Assembly (NCBI GenBank): GCA_022264855.1
Contig: JABYQU010000029.1
Coordinates: 1-64,000, forward strand
Source: Lenzites betulinus
Taxonomy: Eukaryota; Basidiomycota; Agaricomycetes; Polyporales; Polyporaceae
Direction of reading: 5' to 3'
DNA: 64,000 nt
In this document: positions 1-11,278 of the stretch, piece after piece
How positions within the stretch are numbered: the stretch's first letter is position 1
How the letters are laid out: every line of letters starts with the position of its first letter
The notes under the pieces: model-generated
Databases searched by the model: none
What the model was told of the DNA's origin: nothing
Seen by the model: only the letters and a program-made list of their open reading frames with translations
Made by a program: the position numbers and the translations under genes

Positions 1-1272
1 CTGGCCCGACAGCGCAGAAGGTGGCGGCCCCCCTCCGGTCAATGGAAAGCCGTTTCCGTCTCATCAGGAGCTACTCGATGCAATCGCAAAGCATCATCTC
101 GTGTCTCCTCCGTCGTTCTATCCGTCCTACTCCAACACCGGTATCGGAGTGCTGGGTCTTGCGTTAGCCGCAGCGAGTAGCGCGGCCGCCGGAGGCAACG
201 CCAGCTTGGGCTACGCGGACTTGATGAAGCGCGATGTCTTCGGCCCTATGGGACTCAATGGGAGCCACTTCCTCGCTACGGAAGCAAACAAGCACCTAGT
301 CGTCGTTTCATCTGTCGAGCCGGAGGTTGTGGTGGGTCGTGCCATTAGTATTGCTCATATTGCTTCGGACACTCATCTGATTCCGATAGGATGACGATTT
401 CCTGGATGCGATGAACTCCGCCGGAGGACAGTTCTCGTCACTTTCCGACATGATCACCCTCACGCAGACGATCCTGAATCCTTCTCACCCCAAAAGCCAA
501 ATCTCTTCCCGTACCCGAGACAAATGGCTGCGACCAGTGCATGTCTTTGAGGAGGACGATTGGACCGAAATCGGACTGGTCTGGGAGATCATCAAGGCCA
601 GCGATTCCAACGGACGTTTGCGGAAGATCTACTGGAAATGTACGCCGGTTTCTAATACTTCGAAACCTCGTGCTTATGTCAAATTTCAGTGGGCAATGTA
701 GGCGGCTACCATACGGCCATCGCTGTGCACCCTGGGACGTCTTACGGGGTGGTCGTGCTCATGGCCGGGGAGTATCCAGATACCGCCAAGTTGGTATACG
801 ACACCTTCGAGATCTTCCAGCCAGCGATCGATCGCGCTCTCGCCGACGCTGTCCAAGAACGCTGCGTCGGGGCGTGGGTAGACAAGACGGCCAACACCAC
901 GACATCCGCACGGTTTTCAGTCGATCGCGGGACTCTCTACGTAGATGCGCTCGTACTCCTCGGTGTGGATGCCCTCAAGTCGTTCGGTGCTCAGGGTCGA
1001 GTTGCGTTGCGCCCGACGGGAAGAGTCGATGAGTTCCGGTCAGTTTATGCCTTCCATATCTCTCGAATTTACTCATCATTTCTTCCAGTGTCGACACGGG
1101 TATCCCTGGGTACAACGGCAAGAAGCACATGGGCTGCTTTCCGTACTGGAACGGGCAGGACAACTGGGGCGTCCGCAACAACGCCGCCATCAACGCCCTT
1201 TATTTCTCCGGTTCTGGCGCTGACCGGCGTCTGCATATTCCGTCGCTTTCCCTGGTGCTGGAAAGAACGTGA
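1..1272 (+). CDS. Beta-lactamase-like serine hydrolase (class C / penicillin-binding-protein fold), 5' end outside the window
   Basis: Only the C-terminal part is present. Reading from position 1, the frame gives a WPDS-type start, then a YSN triad (about 120-135) that fits the Y-x-N motif of serine beta-lactamase/transpeptidase-like hydrolases. This is followed by the family-typical stretch GYADLMKRDVFGPMGL. After a short intron near 335-392, the segment MNSAGGQFSSLSDM matches the region following the active-site lobe. A second intron (about 640-688) precedes GGYHTAIAVHPGTSYGVVV, the position of the KTG-like strand, here with His in place of Lys. A third intron (about 1028-1090) leads to an Asn/Trp-rich C-terminal piece ending at the stop at 1270-1272. 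The nucleophile motif SxxK would lie upstream of the window. In fungi these proteins are putative esterases or peptidases, often secreted; the substrate is unknown. Domain assignment is good, function is inference. Confidence 0.8.
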
Positions 1273-1510
1273 TCGTGTAGAGACGGCTGTCTGTTTCGGC
1301 TGATGTACGCGAGGACCTGAGCTAGGGTGCACCGCTCACGAGTAGCATATTGGCAAGAGACGATCAGGAAGAGCTACCGATCGAGCGTCGTCTTAGAGAA
1401 CAAACAGCCCTACCGAAGCGCGCGAATTATAGAAGAGATAGAAACCCCAATGGAATTGAATCGCTGGTACACAGGAGACACTTTTACAGACTCATTCTTC
1501 CAAGAAACGC

Positions 1511-3288
1511 TTACAAGCACTGGGAGTAGTAGGCTGTCGACCGGGTCAGCACAGTCGCTCAACCAAGCAGGGTGAGCAGACTTACGGTTCGAGACCGTGC
1601 AGGTGAACCCGCCAGCGCAGGTGGTCGGGCCGGTCCAGCCAATACCGCCGCACTGGCCGAAGTGGGGCGCGCCAGTGCCCGAGGGCTGCGTGGGGGTCGT
1701 GCTGGGCGCCGACGTCGGGCCGGAGGGCTGCGAGGGCGGCGGGCTCGACGAGCCGGAGCTGGAGAAGGTGGAGCCGATGGGGCCGACGCGGATGTCGGAG
1801 TAGATGACCTGCGCGTTCGGGCTCTGCGCCTCGACGGTTGCGGGGACGCCGGAGGTGGTCGAGCAGTTGCCGCGGGCGATGCCGGGCTGGGTCGCGGGGG
1901 AGGTGGTCGGGTAGTCGGAGTCGAGCCAGAGCATGTTGACGGCGTAGTCGTCCCAGAGGGAGAGGACGAGGACCATACCCTTGTCGAATGCCTCGCCCAT
2001 GGTCTTCAGCCCGCCCTTGGCCTCGAACTGCGCGAGTATGAGTTAGCCTGTGGGGCTGCATCGAGGGCATACGGAAAACATACCTGGTTCTCGTCGCCGA
2101 AGGTCGTCTTCTGAGCGTTGCAGAACGCGTCGGTGATCGAGTTGCCGCTGACACCCGTGATGGTGGAGTTCGAGTTCGGGATGACCTTGCCGTTCTGGAC
2201 GTACACGCGGCGGATCTCAGTGAGGTCACCAGTGGCCGTGCCGTCCGAGGTGATGAACTGGGTGACGACGGTGATGGGCTTGGTGGTGTCGACGGTGAGG
2301 CCAGGGCCGAGGAAGGACTTGTCGCCCATGCGGAACGAGTTGAAGTCGCATCCGTCCTTGTCGCACAATGCGTCGTAGCGGTTGTCCGAGCCGTTGCCAC
2401 AGTCGTCGCCAGTGCAGGCGGTCTGCTGGGCGACAGAGCAGACGTGCGGGGTGAACGCCTCGCCCATCGAGTTACCCTCCCAGATGTCCATCTCCGTGCA
2501 GCAAGTGCCGGTGCCACCAGTACCAGTGTTCGCACTGTTGGAGGACGGGGTCCAGCCCTCGACGTTCGCCTAGATGACGACCAGTCAATTCGAGTTTCAA
2601 CTATATTGGATAGCCTCTCACCTTGCCGCTGATGAACTTGATGTCCTGAGGGCACTGCGAGTCGCAGTAACCGGTACCGAACTTGGTGCCAGCCTTGTTG
2701 GTCGGGAAGCGCGCCTGGCCACCGTCGGCGTCCATCTGCGAGAAGTAGAGCGCGCCGTTGAGACCGCAGGGGAGTTGGGACATGTCGACCGTGAACGTGA
2801 ACTCCTGGTTCTTGAGGTGGAACAGCTGGTACTTGGAGTCCGAGGTGTCCATGAGGTAAACACGCGAGCCGACGTTCTTCTGTGCCGACTGGGTGACGAA
2901 CTTGAGCGTAAGCGAGTCGCCGGACGCGGTGATACCGTAGGTGCCCTGGTAGTCAGCGCCGTCGAGCGCGCAGTTGGCCGCACATGTCACATCGTCGGGG
3001 CAGAGGGTGGCGTCCCAGGTGTTGCCTGTTCGTCTGAGTGAGAAGTATGATAGCATAGCAGGTGCATTGGCGCTTACCGGTGTAGCAGTTGGTTGCGCTC
3101 GAAGTCGAGTGCGTCCAGCGCCAGTTAGCGTCGAGGACGACTGTGTTCTGGTTGGTCGTGCACGAGCCGCCCGCCGTGCATGTCTTGGTCGACAGCTTCG
3201 GGTGGACCTCAGCGGTGAGGGTACCAGGCTGCTGGGCGTAGGCCACAGCGAGCAGGGAGAGGACGTAAAGAGCTGCGGCGGGGAACAT
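1511..3288 (-). CDS. GH7 cellobiohydrolase with C-terminal CBM1 (cellobiohydrolase I type)
   Basis: Secreted cellulase that releases cellobiose from cellulose chain ends. Five exons: 3288-3078, 3025-2622, 2569-2084, 2027-1586 and 1533-1511. They sum to 1566 nt, i.e. 521 residues, a normal length for the family. The protein starts with a signal peptide (cleavage likely after AYA, residue 18), followed by the mature start [12 protein letters not shown]. The GH7 catalytic motif EMDIWEGNS lies at about residues 231-239, with Glu231 as expected nucleophile, Asp233 as helper and Glu236 as acid/base. A Ser/Pro/Thr linker (about 445-480) precedes a CBM1 beginning [12 protein letters not shown]. The last exon encodes only PYYSQCL plus the stop, completing the aromatic face and the last cysteine of the CBM1. 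The four introns are 52, 52, 56 and 52 nt. A TATA-like box lies about 80 bp upstream. Cellobiohydrolase versus endoglucanase subtype rests on length and CBM1 and was not tested by loop analysis. Confidence 0.96.
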
Positions 3289-3360
3289 TGCTGCTGGAGA
3301 TGCCGTAGACAGTATAGGCCGGGTGTCGGTGAACCGATGTCGGTCGTTGGTGTGGAGCCC

Positions 3361-3374
3361 TAGTACTTATAGTC
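3361..3374 (-). promoter_or_regulatory. TATA-like box upstream of the GH7 gene
   Basis: On the minus strand the sequence reads GACTATAAGTACTA, about 80 bp upstream of the cellobiohydrolase ATG at 3288. Spacing and sequence fit a core promoter TATA element. No clear carbon-catabolite (SYGGRG pair) arrangement was established. Confidence 0.5.
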
Positions 3375-5368
3375 GCTGCGTCTCCGGTGTTCCAGCACTC
3401 GTGGACGGAGAGCGAGGACTGCCTGGCGTCGCATCTTCACTTGTGACAGCTCGGGGAATCCCCCGATGTCCTTGCGTTGGTCCACTGGCTAGAGATGCTC
3501 CCGAAGTTGAACCATGCAAGACCCGCAGACCGAGCAGAGCATGACGGCGGGAGGAAGTACTGGCCTGATGGAACCACAGCGGACCTCCGTCATTTCGCAG
3601 GTCAGCTGGACATGCGTTTCGCGCGGCATAAAGCATATGTACCCGCCAAGGCCTAAGCGCTTTGTATTATTGTCCATCTTCGGAAGGATTCGTGCGGCGC
3701 AGACTCACGAGACGAGCATCACACAACGTATTTTGGCATAAATGTGCCGGAAAAGGATATTCAAGTCCTTCTTGGTTCAACGATGCCATTGAAGGTGCCT
3801 GCGACCACAAAAATGGTTAAAACATGAGTACTGAAAGACCTAAGACCTCCGCACGGCATGCGCATGCGACGAGGATAGATGGGAACACGAGCGTCGAGCA
3901 CAAGGCACGAGTCCTCTGGAGCTCGGCTAGAACGACGATAGGCGCTCAACCATCAGGTCCTCCAACTTCGTGGTAAATTGAGACTCAGACCTTCCATGAT
4001 TATGGCCGAATCCTCGCTAACAGACTATATGCGACGAACACGACGCACCGATTAAATACGGTCCATGAATCCAGAACAATAACTTCACCCGCAAATCAAT
4101 AGTCTGACATACGAGGCGACCTCTGAGCCGCCTAGGTACTGCCGGGAAGACAAGTCAGAAGTTGACCCTTGTGTAACTTTAGCCGGGCCGCAGACTCACC
4201 GGACCGCAGCCATCACCGTCGAGACTCAGAGCAGTCGATGGAATATTTCAGGTGCATAGCATGTGCATAGGGGCGCGCGTGACACCAGCATAAATATCGA
4301 CGGGCCTGGCCTTCGCGAAGATGTGGCAAAAACGGACGTGCTGCTTCGGCAAGAAGACCAAACCCCACACTGCTGTGCTATTCTCGAATAGACATCCTGA
4401 GCTGCCAGGCGTAAGATGCAACCGCTATGGCATCGGGGGGAGAACGACGCGATAATGAGGACGATGCGCGCAAGACAAAAAATAGACGGGGTTGCGTACC
4501 CTTCCCTCTGCGGGACCGTCAGCCGGCCGATAATGACCCACGCGGCGACATCCGAGCGAGCCAGTCCGCCTCCAGTTCCGCGCGGGCAGAACGTTCCTGA
4601 CGGGGCCATAGAAGACACCGGGGTCAGAAAGAAACTCGGACATGGTATGTTTAGACGCGGTTTCCCCGCATTCGGCTCCAATCCCAGCCGGTCGGTATTT
4701 CCGAGGTCGATGCGGGGAATACGCAGAAGCGCAGGGCACCTCTGCTCTGTCGGAGCATGGGAAGCACGGCAGTGTCCGGCTAGGTTCAGTGTCGGCGATG
4801 CGGTGTAGGCGAATTTCTGCCCGGGAGTGGATCGTAAGGGCTAAGGCCTCTGGCCTCCCCCGAGCAGTATATTGGTCGGAACTTTGTTGGCTGCACGTCG
4901 CGACGGCTAGATGATGCGTTCATTGAACGATGTCGGTAGTCACGGCGGTCAGTTATCCCGGGAAATAGTCGGTTTCCGCTCACTTTTCATCATATGACAT
5001 GTGCCATGCACCCGTGCCGCTGCCATGACAGGGAGAGCCGCCCTGAAGCGCGTGGAAGAACCAGCCTTTTTGGGTCAACGCATGACTGCCCCGACTTCTT
5101 ACGAGTGATATGCTGTAGCTACTGACGTTGTCGACGTCGATGGTTGCTAGCGCCAGGGCGAGCTTAAAGTGCGAATCGATGTCATGATCGTGAGCCTAAC
5201 GGAATGAAAGATAGTATTAGATATTATCGCCTAGTCGGCATGCGTGACCTATGTGGTACACTGCTGGACTCTGAGATGATATGCATATCAGACTGATGTG
5301 GTCGATTCGCGCTGCTGGTGGCACTCACATGCTCGAGTGCTATGGCTTTTGGCACATCAAACCTCCAT
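3375..5368. other. Intergenic region, no supported gene
   Basis: Two kilobases between the GH7 promoter and the 3' end of the acidic-tailed gene. Open frames of 90-151 codons occur on both strands (for example 4226-4681 minus and 4416-4808 plus), but they overlap each other, contain no recognisable domain and show no convincing exon structure. I see no repeat or RNA gene here. Confidence 0.5.
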
Positions 5369-6458
5369 CTAATCCGAGAAGAAACCTTCCGTCATGGCCT
5401 TCTCCCTCGCCTTCTCCGCCGCGATTTGCGCCTCGGACCAAGTAGAGATATCCCAGCTCCGACCTCTGAAATCGACCTCAACTGCACGATCACGAAGAGC
5501 CTGCAGCGCGGGCGTCAACCTCCACCGCTTCGCGATGCGCTCGACCTCCTTGTCTGTCGCGGGCTTGAAGGCCACTCTATCCTCTTCTCCATCCTCATCC
5601 TCATCCTCATCCTCTTCTCCATCCTCGTCTTCGTCTTCGTCCTCGTCCTCGTCTTCATCCATCTCCTCATCTGAGTCGTCGGAGCATTTGCCTAGAAAGA
5701 GCTTTTTCTTGGGAGTGCCGTCCATCCCGTTACGCTCGAGCACGCGGAGCATCGCGCGCTCTAGGTCCCGTGGGTCGTTCTCAAAGCCGATCCCCTCATA
5801 TTCTCTTAGGACTGAAGATGGCGGTCAGTTATTGTATCTCGCTGATGACTTAAACGCTCGTACCCTTCGCCGCTGTACGCACGACGTTCTCGAAGTTTAG
5901 GGCTTCGATGGGTTTCGTGGGACTCAATTTGTCCGGCTTCGCCGCCTTCTCGAGATTGAGGACATAGCTCATCCATAGCGAGCCATACGCGTTGTATATA
6001 GCCTCCGCAAGCTCGCCGTCATCAATTGCTGAACGCAGTCCAAGTCAGTATCGCAGCGCTGAGCTGGCAGGACTGGCACACACTGTGAAACACATCAGCG
6101 CCGTGGCTACGTGCCATGTAAAGTACGAGAGCTTCAAATCGATGGAAAGTGTCGAGCTTGACGCGCGCCTTCGTGAGGGCGGCCTTCGCGCCGAGTGAGA
6201 GCATGCTGCGCAGCATCAGGTCTGTGCATGCGTAGCCGAAGAAATCGTTGTAAATGTAGAGACTACGAGGAACACGAGTCAGCATCTCAACACCACTGGC
6301 TTCATTATACATCGTTATACGTACCCGTATACGTCAGGGTTGCGCTTCTGTTCCTCCTCTTGCATGCGGAATACATGCTCAAAAGCAGCATCGGACCATA
6401 GTTCGGCGGGATGATCGCCGACACGTTTGAAACCAGCAGGTACGTCAGAGTCAGGCAT
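5369..6458 (-). CDS. Hypothetical protein with acidic low-complexity region
   Basis: Four exons join in frame: 6458-6325, 6262-6084, 6028-5864 and 5811-5369. They total 921 nt, i.e. 306 residues. The protein begins MPDSDVPAGFKRVGDHPAEL. The second exon is helical and mildly hydrophobic (LYIYNDFFGYACTDLMLRSM). A long Asp/Glu run of about 35 residues follows the phrase FLGKCSDDSDEE. The C-terminus contains AVEVDFRGRSWDISTWSEAQ and ends GFFSD. I recognise no catalytic domain. Fungal proteins with such acidic tracts are often nuclear or nucleolar, but that is inference. The introns (62, 55 and 52 nt) have canonical ends and phase-consistent joins, so the gene model is firmer than the function. 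Upstream, about 170 bp separate it from the DUF4246 stop, so the two genes are in tandem. Confidence 0.75.
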
Positions 6459-6631
6459 CAGCAAAAATAATTTGGACAAGCTACGAGGCTTGTACGAGGG
6501 TAGAAGTTTACAATATTCAACCGTGAATGGGATGGCGGCGATGAAGGTAGTGGAGAGAGATGATATTGACGCGAGCGGCTAACGCGCACCAGCGCGCATC
6601 GCATCAACTACGTAACTACAGACGAACATCG

Positions 6632-8410
6632 CTAGTGCTCGCACATGCTGAAATCAATCTCGAAAACTTTCTCGGTGTGCTTCAGCACAAACTTCGCCCG
6701 TTCCGCCATAAGTTGTTCGCGATGCTCTTCGGCCTCCTTCCGCGACATCGTCCCCTCCTTCGCATACTCCACAACCATATCAAACAGCTCCGCCGGCAGA
6801 TCCGCCACGGCTTTAGCACGATGCATTTCGGCCACCGACCAGTCTGCTTGCTGGGGCGGGACGTCGCTTGTCGAGAGGATCCTCGTTTCCGGGTCGATGA
6901 GGAAGAAGCACAGGATCTTCCGGATGCCAGGCTTCGTCGGGTCCGCAAGCTCAAACCCGTCGACGCGGTGTTGGTAGACGTTCGGGAAGGCCACGCACTT
7001 GTCCTCCTCCGCAACGACATACCCGAGTTCCTGGTTGAGGGGGCATCCCCCAGCGAAGCCGTACATGGTGTAGTACCCCTTCTCGTCGCTCTCCTGGTAC
7101 GGCATGTTGACGCCGCCCTCTGTGCTGTCTCCGACGACGGTGCGGAAGTTGAGGCGGGACTCGGTGATGTTCTCGCACGCGTAGTAGTACAGCCCTGTCG
7201 CCACGATCCGCTCGTTCGCCATGCCCTCGACATGCCACGATCCGCCGGGGTACTTGGGGTTCTCGGGCGTGAGCACGATGTTGGCTAGCTTGACGATGAT
7301 CTGCATAGTGCGTCCGCGCAGTTTAAGCTCAACGCGGCCGTCAGAAGTGGGTGGGGAAAAGGGCGGGGGATCGGGCATGAGCGGCCACTGGACCTCCCGC
7401 TCCCACTTATCGTATGGGTTTTCCTCGCCCCTCCTCTCCGGAGGCGTGGGCTGGTACACCGGTTCCTCGAGGTGGGAGTACCATTCGTGAGGGTCTACGA
7501 CGATAGGCAGCGGAGGCTCGGGGCTGAGCGCGTCGGAGATCACACGCTCGAAGAGGGGCACAAAGCGCGAGAGAATGGAAGAGATTGTTGAGTAGAGCGG
7601 GCGGTGCTGGATGGGGTGCAGGTTGTTGATGTAGTTCAGCGCCTTCACGTCGCCAGAATCGGACACGGCAAAGTCCGTGGGCAGCCATTGGTACAAGGGC
7701 GAAACGATGTAGTCGTTGATGTACCCTGAAAGGTCGGGGCGGCGAGCACGGTACTCCTCTTCGGTAAGCACGTCCGCGGAGTCCGCCGTACGAACAAGGG
7801 ATTCTCCGATGCGCAGGCAGTAAAGAGAGGGATGGACGAGATCTAAAACCTGCTTGTTCGAGCCGGGATGCCAATCCTTATCGTTGTCAGGAATGTCCTC
7901 GAGGATGGATACGCCAGACACGAGAGATGACTTGAGACCAGGAGGGATAAGACTGCGGGACTCGTGGACCTTTGGAATCGCTGTTCTCTGTGCGCGAATG
8001 ATCGTCAGTATCATGGATGCACTTTCGTATGAATTCCTTACGAAGATGCCCGTGGTGGCGTCGCGCTGGTCGGCTTCATATCGCAACTCGTCGAAGATGT
8101 AGTCCAATTGCGCGTCCGTGATCGGTTCGCGCGGCCATTTCTTCTCTCCGCGGCCATACTCGAACCGTCCGTCGCCGCCCCAGAGCCTGTCGACGGTAGC
8201 GCGGTCCTGGTCGACCATCTCCGCGCGCCACTTTGCGACTATGTTCGCCTCGTGGACCTTCTCCCACCAGTTGGGCTTTCCGCGGATCATACCTGAGAAC
8301 TGGCGCATGCGCAGTTCAACGAGGGTGATGGGCTCTCGCTTGTTGAACACAAACGGGGACGGGAAGACGAGCTTGGTCGGTGCCATGACTTGGGGTGAGT
8401 TGAGTGCCAT
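6632..8410 (-). CDS. DUF4246-family protein
   Basis: A 592-codon open frame starting MALNSPQVMAPTKLVF. Family hallmarks are RMRQFSGMIRGKPNWWEKV near the N-terminus, SGYINDYIVSPLYQWLPTDF in the middle, and the conserved block PGGSWHVEGMANERIVATG (about residue 390) followed by YYYACENI and LNFR. The C-terminus has the HRVDGFELADPTKPGIRKIL segment and the LCFFLIDPETRILSTSDVPP block. DUF4246 is widespread in filamentous fungi. Distant 2-oxoglutarate/Fe(II) oxygenase-like folding has been suggested for it; substrate and role are unknown. The frame very probably contains a 54-nt intron at 7988-8041 (GTAAGG..CGCACAG) that keeps frame and has no stop. Removing it gives 574 residues and joins TGIF to RTAIPKVHESRSLIPPG, which reads better for the family. 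There is no signal peptide. Confidence 0.88.
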   Translation of the reverse strand: MALNSPQVMAPTKLVFPSPFVFNKREPITLVELRMRQFSGMIRGKPNWWEKVHEANIVAKWRAEMVDQDRATVDRLWGGDGRFEYGRGEKKWPREPITDAQLDYIFDELRYEADQRDATTGIFVRNSYESASMILTIIRAQRTAIPKVHESRSLIPPGLKSSLVSGVSILEDIPDNDKDWHPGSNKQVLDLVHPSLYCLRIGESLVRTADSADVLTEEEYRARRPDLSGYINDYIVSPLYQWLPTDFAVSDSGDVKALNYINNLHPIQHRPLYSTISSILSRFVPLFERVISDALSPEPPLPIVVDPHEWYSHLEEPVYQPTPPERRGEENPYDKWEREVQWPLMPDPPPFSPPTSDGRVELKLRGRTMQIIVKLANIVLTPENPKYPGGSWHVEGMANERIVATGLYYYACENITESRLNFRTVVGDSTEGGVNMPYQESDEKGYYTMYGFAGGCPLNQELGYVVAEEDKCVAFPNVYQHRVDGFELADPTKPGIRKILCFFLIDPETRILSTSDVPPQQADWSVAEMHRAKAVADLPAELFDMVVEYAKEGTMSRKEAEEHREQLMAERAKFVLKHTEKVFEIDFSMCEH

Positions 8411-8687
8411 GAGAATGATCTACGGGAGAGGACATTGTGAACTACCCACCTTTATACCAATCGTTGAATATGTTATACAGATCGAAGCCAGCATGCCGGA
8501 AGCTTCGCTGATCGTGCCTAATAGGCCTGACCCGCCCCCGCTTCAACCCCCGCCCTATGTCTTGATAACTTATGAGGTTATATCCCGCCACGGCGCAGAT
8601 AGTGCTCAAGCTCAGGCTGCATCTGAGCTGAAAAGTCTTCCTGTTATATAACATGGCCAATAGCAATGTGTTTCGCTGTTAGGTATC

Positions 8688-8733
8688 AGCCCTCGACGTT
8701 TACCTGGATGACGAGACATTGAGTCGAATTCAT
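8688..8733 (-). pseudogene. Possible relic of a GH7 intron/exon junction
   Basis: On the minus strand this short segment resembles the junction between intron 2 and exon 3 of the GH7 gene at 2555-2600. Both have a CTCGAATT/GAATTCGACT-like tract, then GTCGTCATC(T/C)AG, then an exon beginning with a codon pair followed by AACGTCGAGGGCTG. About 30 of 45 positions agree by eye. Sequence on both sides is not GH7-like, so at most a fragment of a decayed paralogue remains. A chance match is possible. Confidence 0.3.
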
Positions 8734-9696
8734 CGGAGGTACTGCCTGCGCGTGCTAGCCTTGGAATCGAGCATCTTGACTATATGGAGATACCACTGTA
8801 CTAATAATAGGTACTTTGAAATTCGGAGGATAAATCCGTGGGCGTGCCAGTGAGCTCGGCGGATTCCATGACTCGTCTCGTGTGGGCCAGTGAGCGGGAA
8901 TGGTGCTGTTATAAATGTGTCAAATACCTTGTACCCAGATATCGGTGTGTTCAGAGGATTGAGAGAGTAGAGAGGGAGAGCAAAGAGAGAGCATCATATT
9001 GACGTACTTATTTGATTTCATGATGAGGGTTGGATGAGGGCCTCGTCGGCCGTTGCCGAGGCGTTCAGTACATGCCCAGTTACGTTAGCGGTTAAGTTAG
9101 TTTCATCCTCTGAACCGTGCTGCACCTCAGTAGACCAGTACTCATGACAAGTCCCCGAGCAGACTACGGCGGTGCTACTGAGTCTGGCGACCTGAAGCCT
9201 TGGTACAGGTTGCGACGCGGGTTGCACAGACCCGAAACACCGACAACGCCGACCACTTCAGACCCTCGGGCGAACTTCAGTCTGCATTCTGGAAGACCCT
9301 CGTACACACTGCAGCAGCCTTCCAAGAGATCATACATGCTGGTACTTTGACTCAAAGCGCGCTATCATACATTGTATCAGCAAAAGACGGTGGGACGGTC
9401 ACACAACAGCGATCAAGATTCAAGCACCACTTCCCACGTCGAACACCAGCGACTTCAGACTCTCCAACGCTTTTCATCGCCAATTTCACTACTCGCTAGA
9501 CGATCAATCAAAGGTGAGTATCACTGCTACCCGTCTTCAAGAAGTGTTGCATAATTCTTACCTTGACTTTAGTCAATTGTACCGTGTTGAGCAGGGTTGA
9601 CGGGCGACATGTCATCCCGCCCGAGAGTCTTGTGAGAAACGTTAACATCCATGTGCGCGGGCTGACGATCCGAGTCTGTTCATATACCGGATTAAT
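8734..9696. other. Intergenic region, no supported gene
   Basis: Nearly 1 kb between the possible GH7 relic and the 3' end of the coiled-coil gene. Only short overlapping open frames (60-99 codons) without domain signatures occur. It includes a GA-rich tract near 8960-8990. Nothing functional was recognised. Confidence 0.45.
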
Positions 9697-11278
9697 CTAC
9701 GGGCTTTCTCTCTCTGTGTGCTGACCCGTACCTCGATGTACAATCCCATTGTCAGGATTGACGGTCTCCTTTTCCGCTGAACCGCCCTGGACCTGTTCGG
9801 CCCAAAGCTCTTGCAGCGCAGTGCGCAGCACCACTGTGGACTTCAGCAGCGCTACCATCACCTCGGACTCTCTGGCTCCGGTCACCGCGTAAAGGCCCAG
9901 CTGAGTCGCGCTCAGCACGCAATCCGCGACCTGCCCTCCGGGGGAGGCATGCTTCTTGGGATCATTCCACTCGTCATCCATACGCGCGCTTTCGAAGGGC
10001 TCGCCCGCACCCGCTGCGAAGACGCGAAGATCATGAGACACGATCTGTTCTCCAACGATGCGCTGGAACTCGAGTGCGAGGAGTATGATGTCGCGGAACG
10101 CAACGCCGAAGCGAAGAAGGAGGTCATCGTGGAGGGGCTTATCAAAAGCCTGGGGTACCCCACAAAGCAGAAGAACAGCGGAAACGTGCTCGGCCAGGAT
10201 ATTACGCGCAAGCTCGCATCGTTGTTCGTCGGGTGAGAGCAAGTTCTTGACGTGTTTACGGGCAAGCGCTCTCCATCTTCCTGCGACGGACGGCGGCTCT
10301 ACAGCGCGCGCTCGGTCAATATTCAATGGTGAAACATTTGTGCGTACCTGTTGCTCTAATCTGGTCGTATACATTCTCAAAAGTGCTCCCCCCTTCGATG
10401 CGGAAGTCCCAGGTGTTACAGAGCCATCTGGTATAAGCCACCATCACTCCTTGGAGCGCCATCTGCACAAGGACAGAGTCTTCCTTGTGTTGGAAGCAGC
10501 ATAGAGCGTCCAGCATCTCTGCTGAAAGAAGCCCGGTGGTGGAAAGGGACTGCAAAGCGCGATCGAATGTGCCTCGTTTTTCGACTTCGCCATACTGAGC
10601 TTCGAAGGCGCGAGCGACGGAGGTGCATGTCTGGTATATGGTGGAATTGAGGCGCTGGACGACCTGGACAACCTCGATGTCGGACACCCCGTCTACCTGG
10701 GTGAGGAACGCCTGTGCCTCTCGAAGCTCTGTGCTCTTTGTCTCGAGGAGTGCGAAAGTGTCCCGCTTCTCATTCCGGAGGACAAGGATAGTGCGATCGA
10801 GCACTGAAATATGGGCACTCGCCTTTTTGGCCTCAGCCTCCATCTCCGCAACACGAGCCGCCAATGCCTTCGCCTTCTCCCGGGTGTCCTTCAAGTCCGC
10901 GCGTTGGCTTTCGATCTCCCGTTGGTACTCCTGGCGAGCTAACTTAGCCTCTTTCTCAGCCTTGCGCCAAACAGACTCGAGATCCGCCCCTCGTGTCGGC
11001 TTCGGGGTAACGTTCAATTCCTGCTTGTGCTCCCGTCGGGAAGATGTGGGCGGCCGGCCGGCAGCCTGAGAATATAGTACACGCTGCTGAGGAACCTCGG
11101 AAGCAGGGAGTATCCGAACAGCATGAAGGCCAGACGAGTCGTCCTCGGCGACTCTGCTGAGAGGTTGTTCTTCGATAATATCTGCTGGGTTGTCGCCTTG
11201 CAAGCGTCCGGGCCTGGGTCGCGCTATCATTGTCGTGAGGTTGTGCAGGATATCGACCACGAAGCCCAGGAGTGACAT
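9697..11278 (-). CDS. Coiled-coil protein of unknown function
   Basis: Two exons, 11278-10348 and 10280-9697, joined across a 67-nt intron (GTACGC..GTCGCAG). They give 1515 nt, i.e. 504 residues. The N-terminus MSLLGFVVDILHNLTTMIAR may be a short membrane-contacting or amphipathic helix. Residues about 105-215 are rich in Lys, Glu, Ala and Arg with heptad character (KAEKEAKLARQEYQREIESQ), a convincing coiled coil. The remainder is globular and helical, with FENVYDQIRATGRWRALARK across the splice and a Leu-rich segment (EHVSAVLLLCGVPQAFD). No known enzymatic motif is visible. Agaricomycete genomes contain many such lineage-specific coiled-coil proteins. The 3' end is read straight through to a stop at 9697. 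An alternative donor (GTACGG) shortly before the stop could extend the gene slightly. Confidence 0.72.

Noticed and set aside
1572..2655. Long frames (180 plus, 357 minus) overlapping the GH7 gene
   Set aside because: Alternative-frame shadows of the spliced cellobiohydrolase exons.
4226..4808. Overlapping frames of 151 (minus) and 130 codons (plus)
   Set aside because: No domain, no splice-supported extension, and mutually antisense; chance open frames in GC-rich DNA.
5394..5900. 168-codon Ser-rich plus-strand frame
   Set aside because: It is the antisense shadow of the acidic GAC/GAG codon run of the minus-strand gene 5369-6458, which has a full exon structure.
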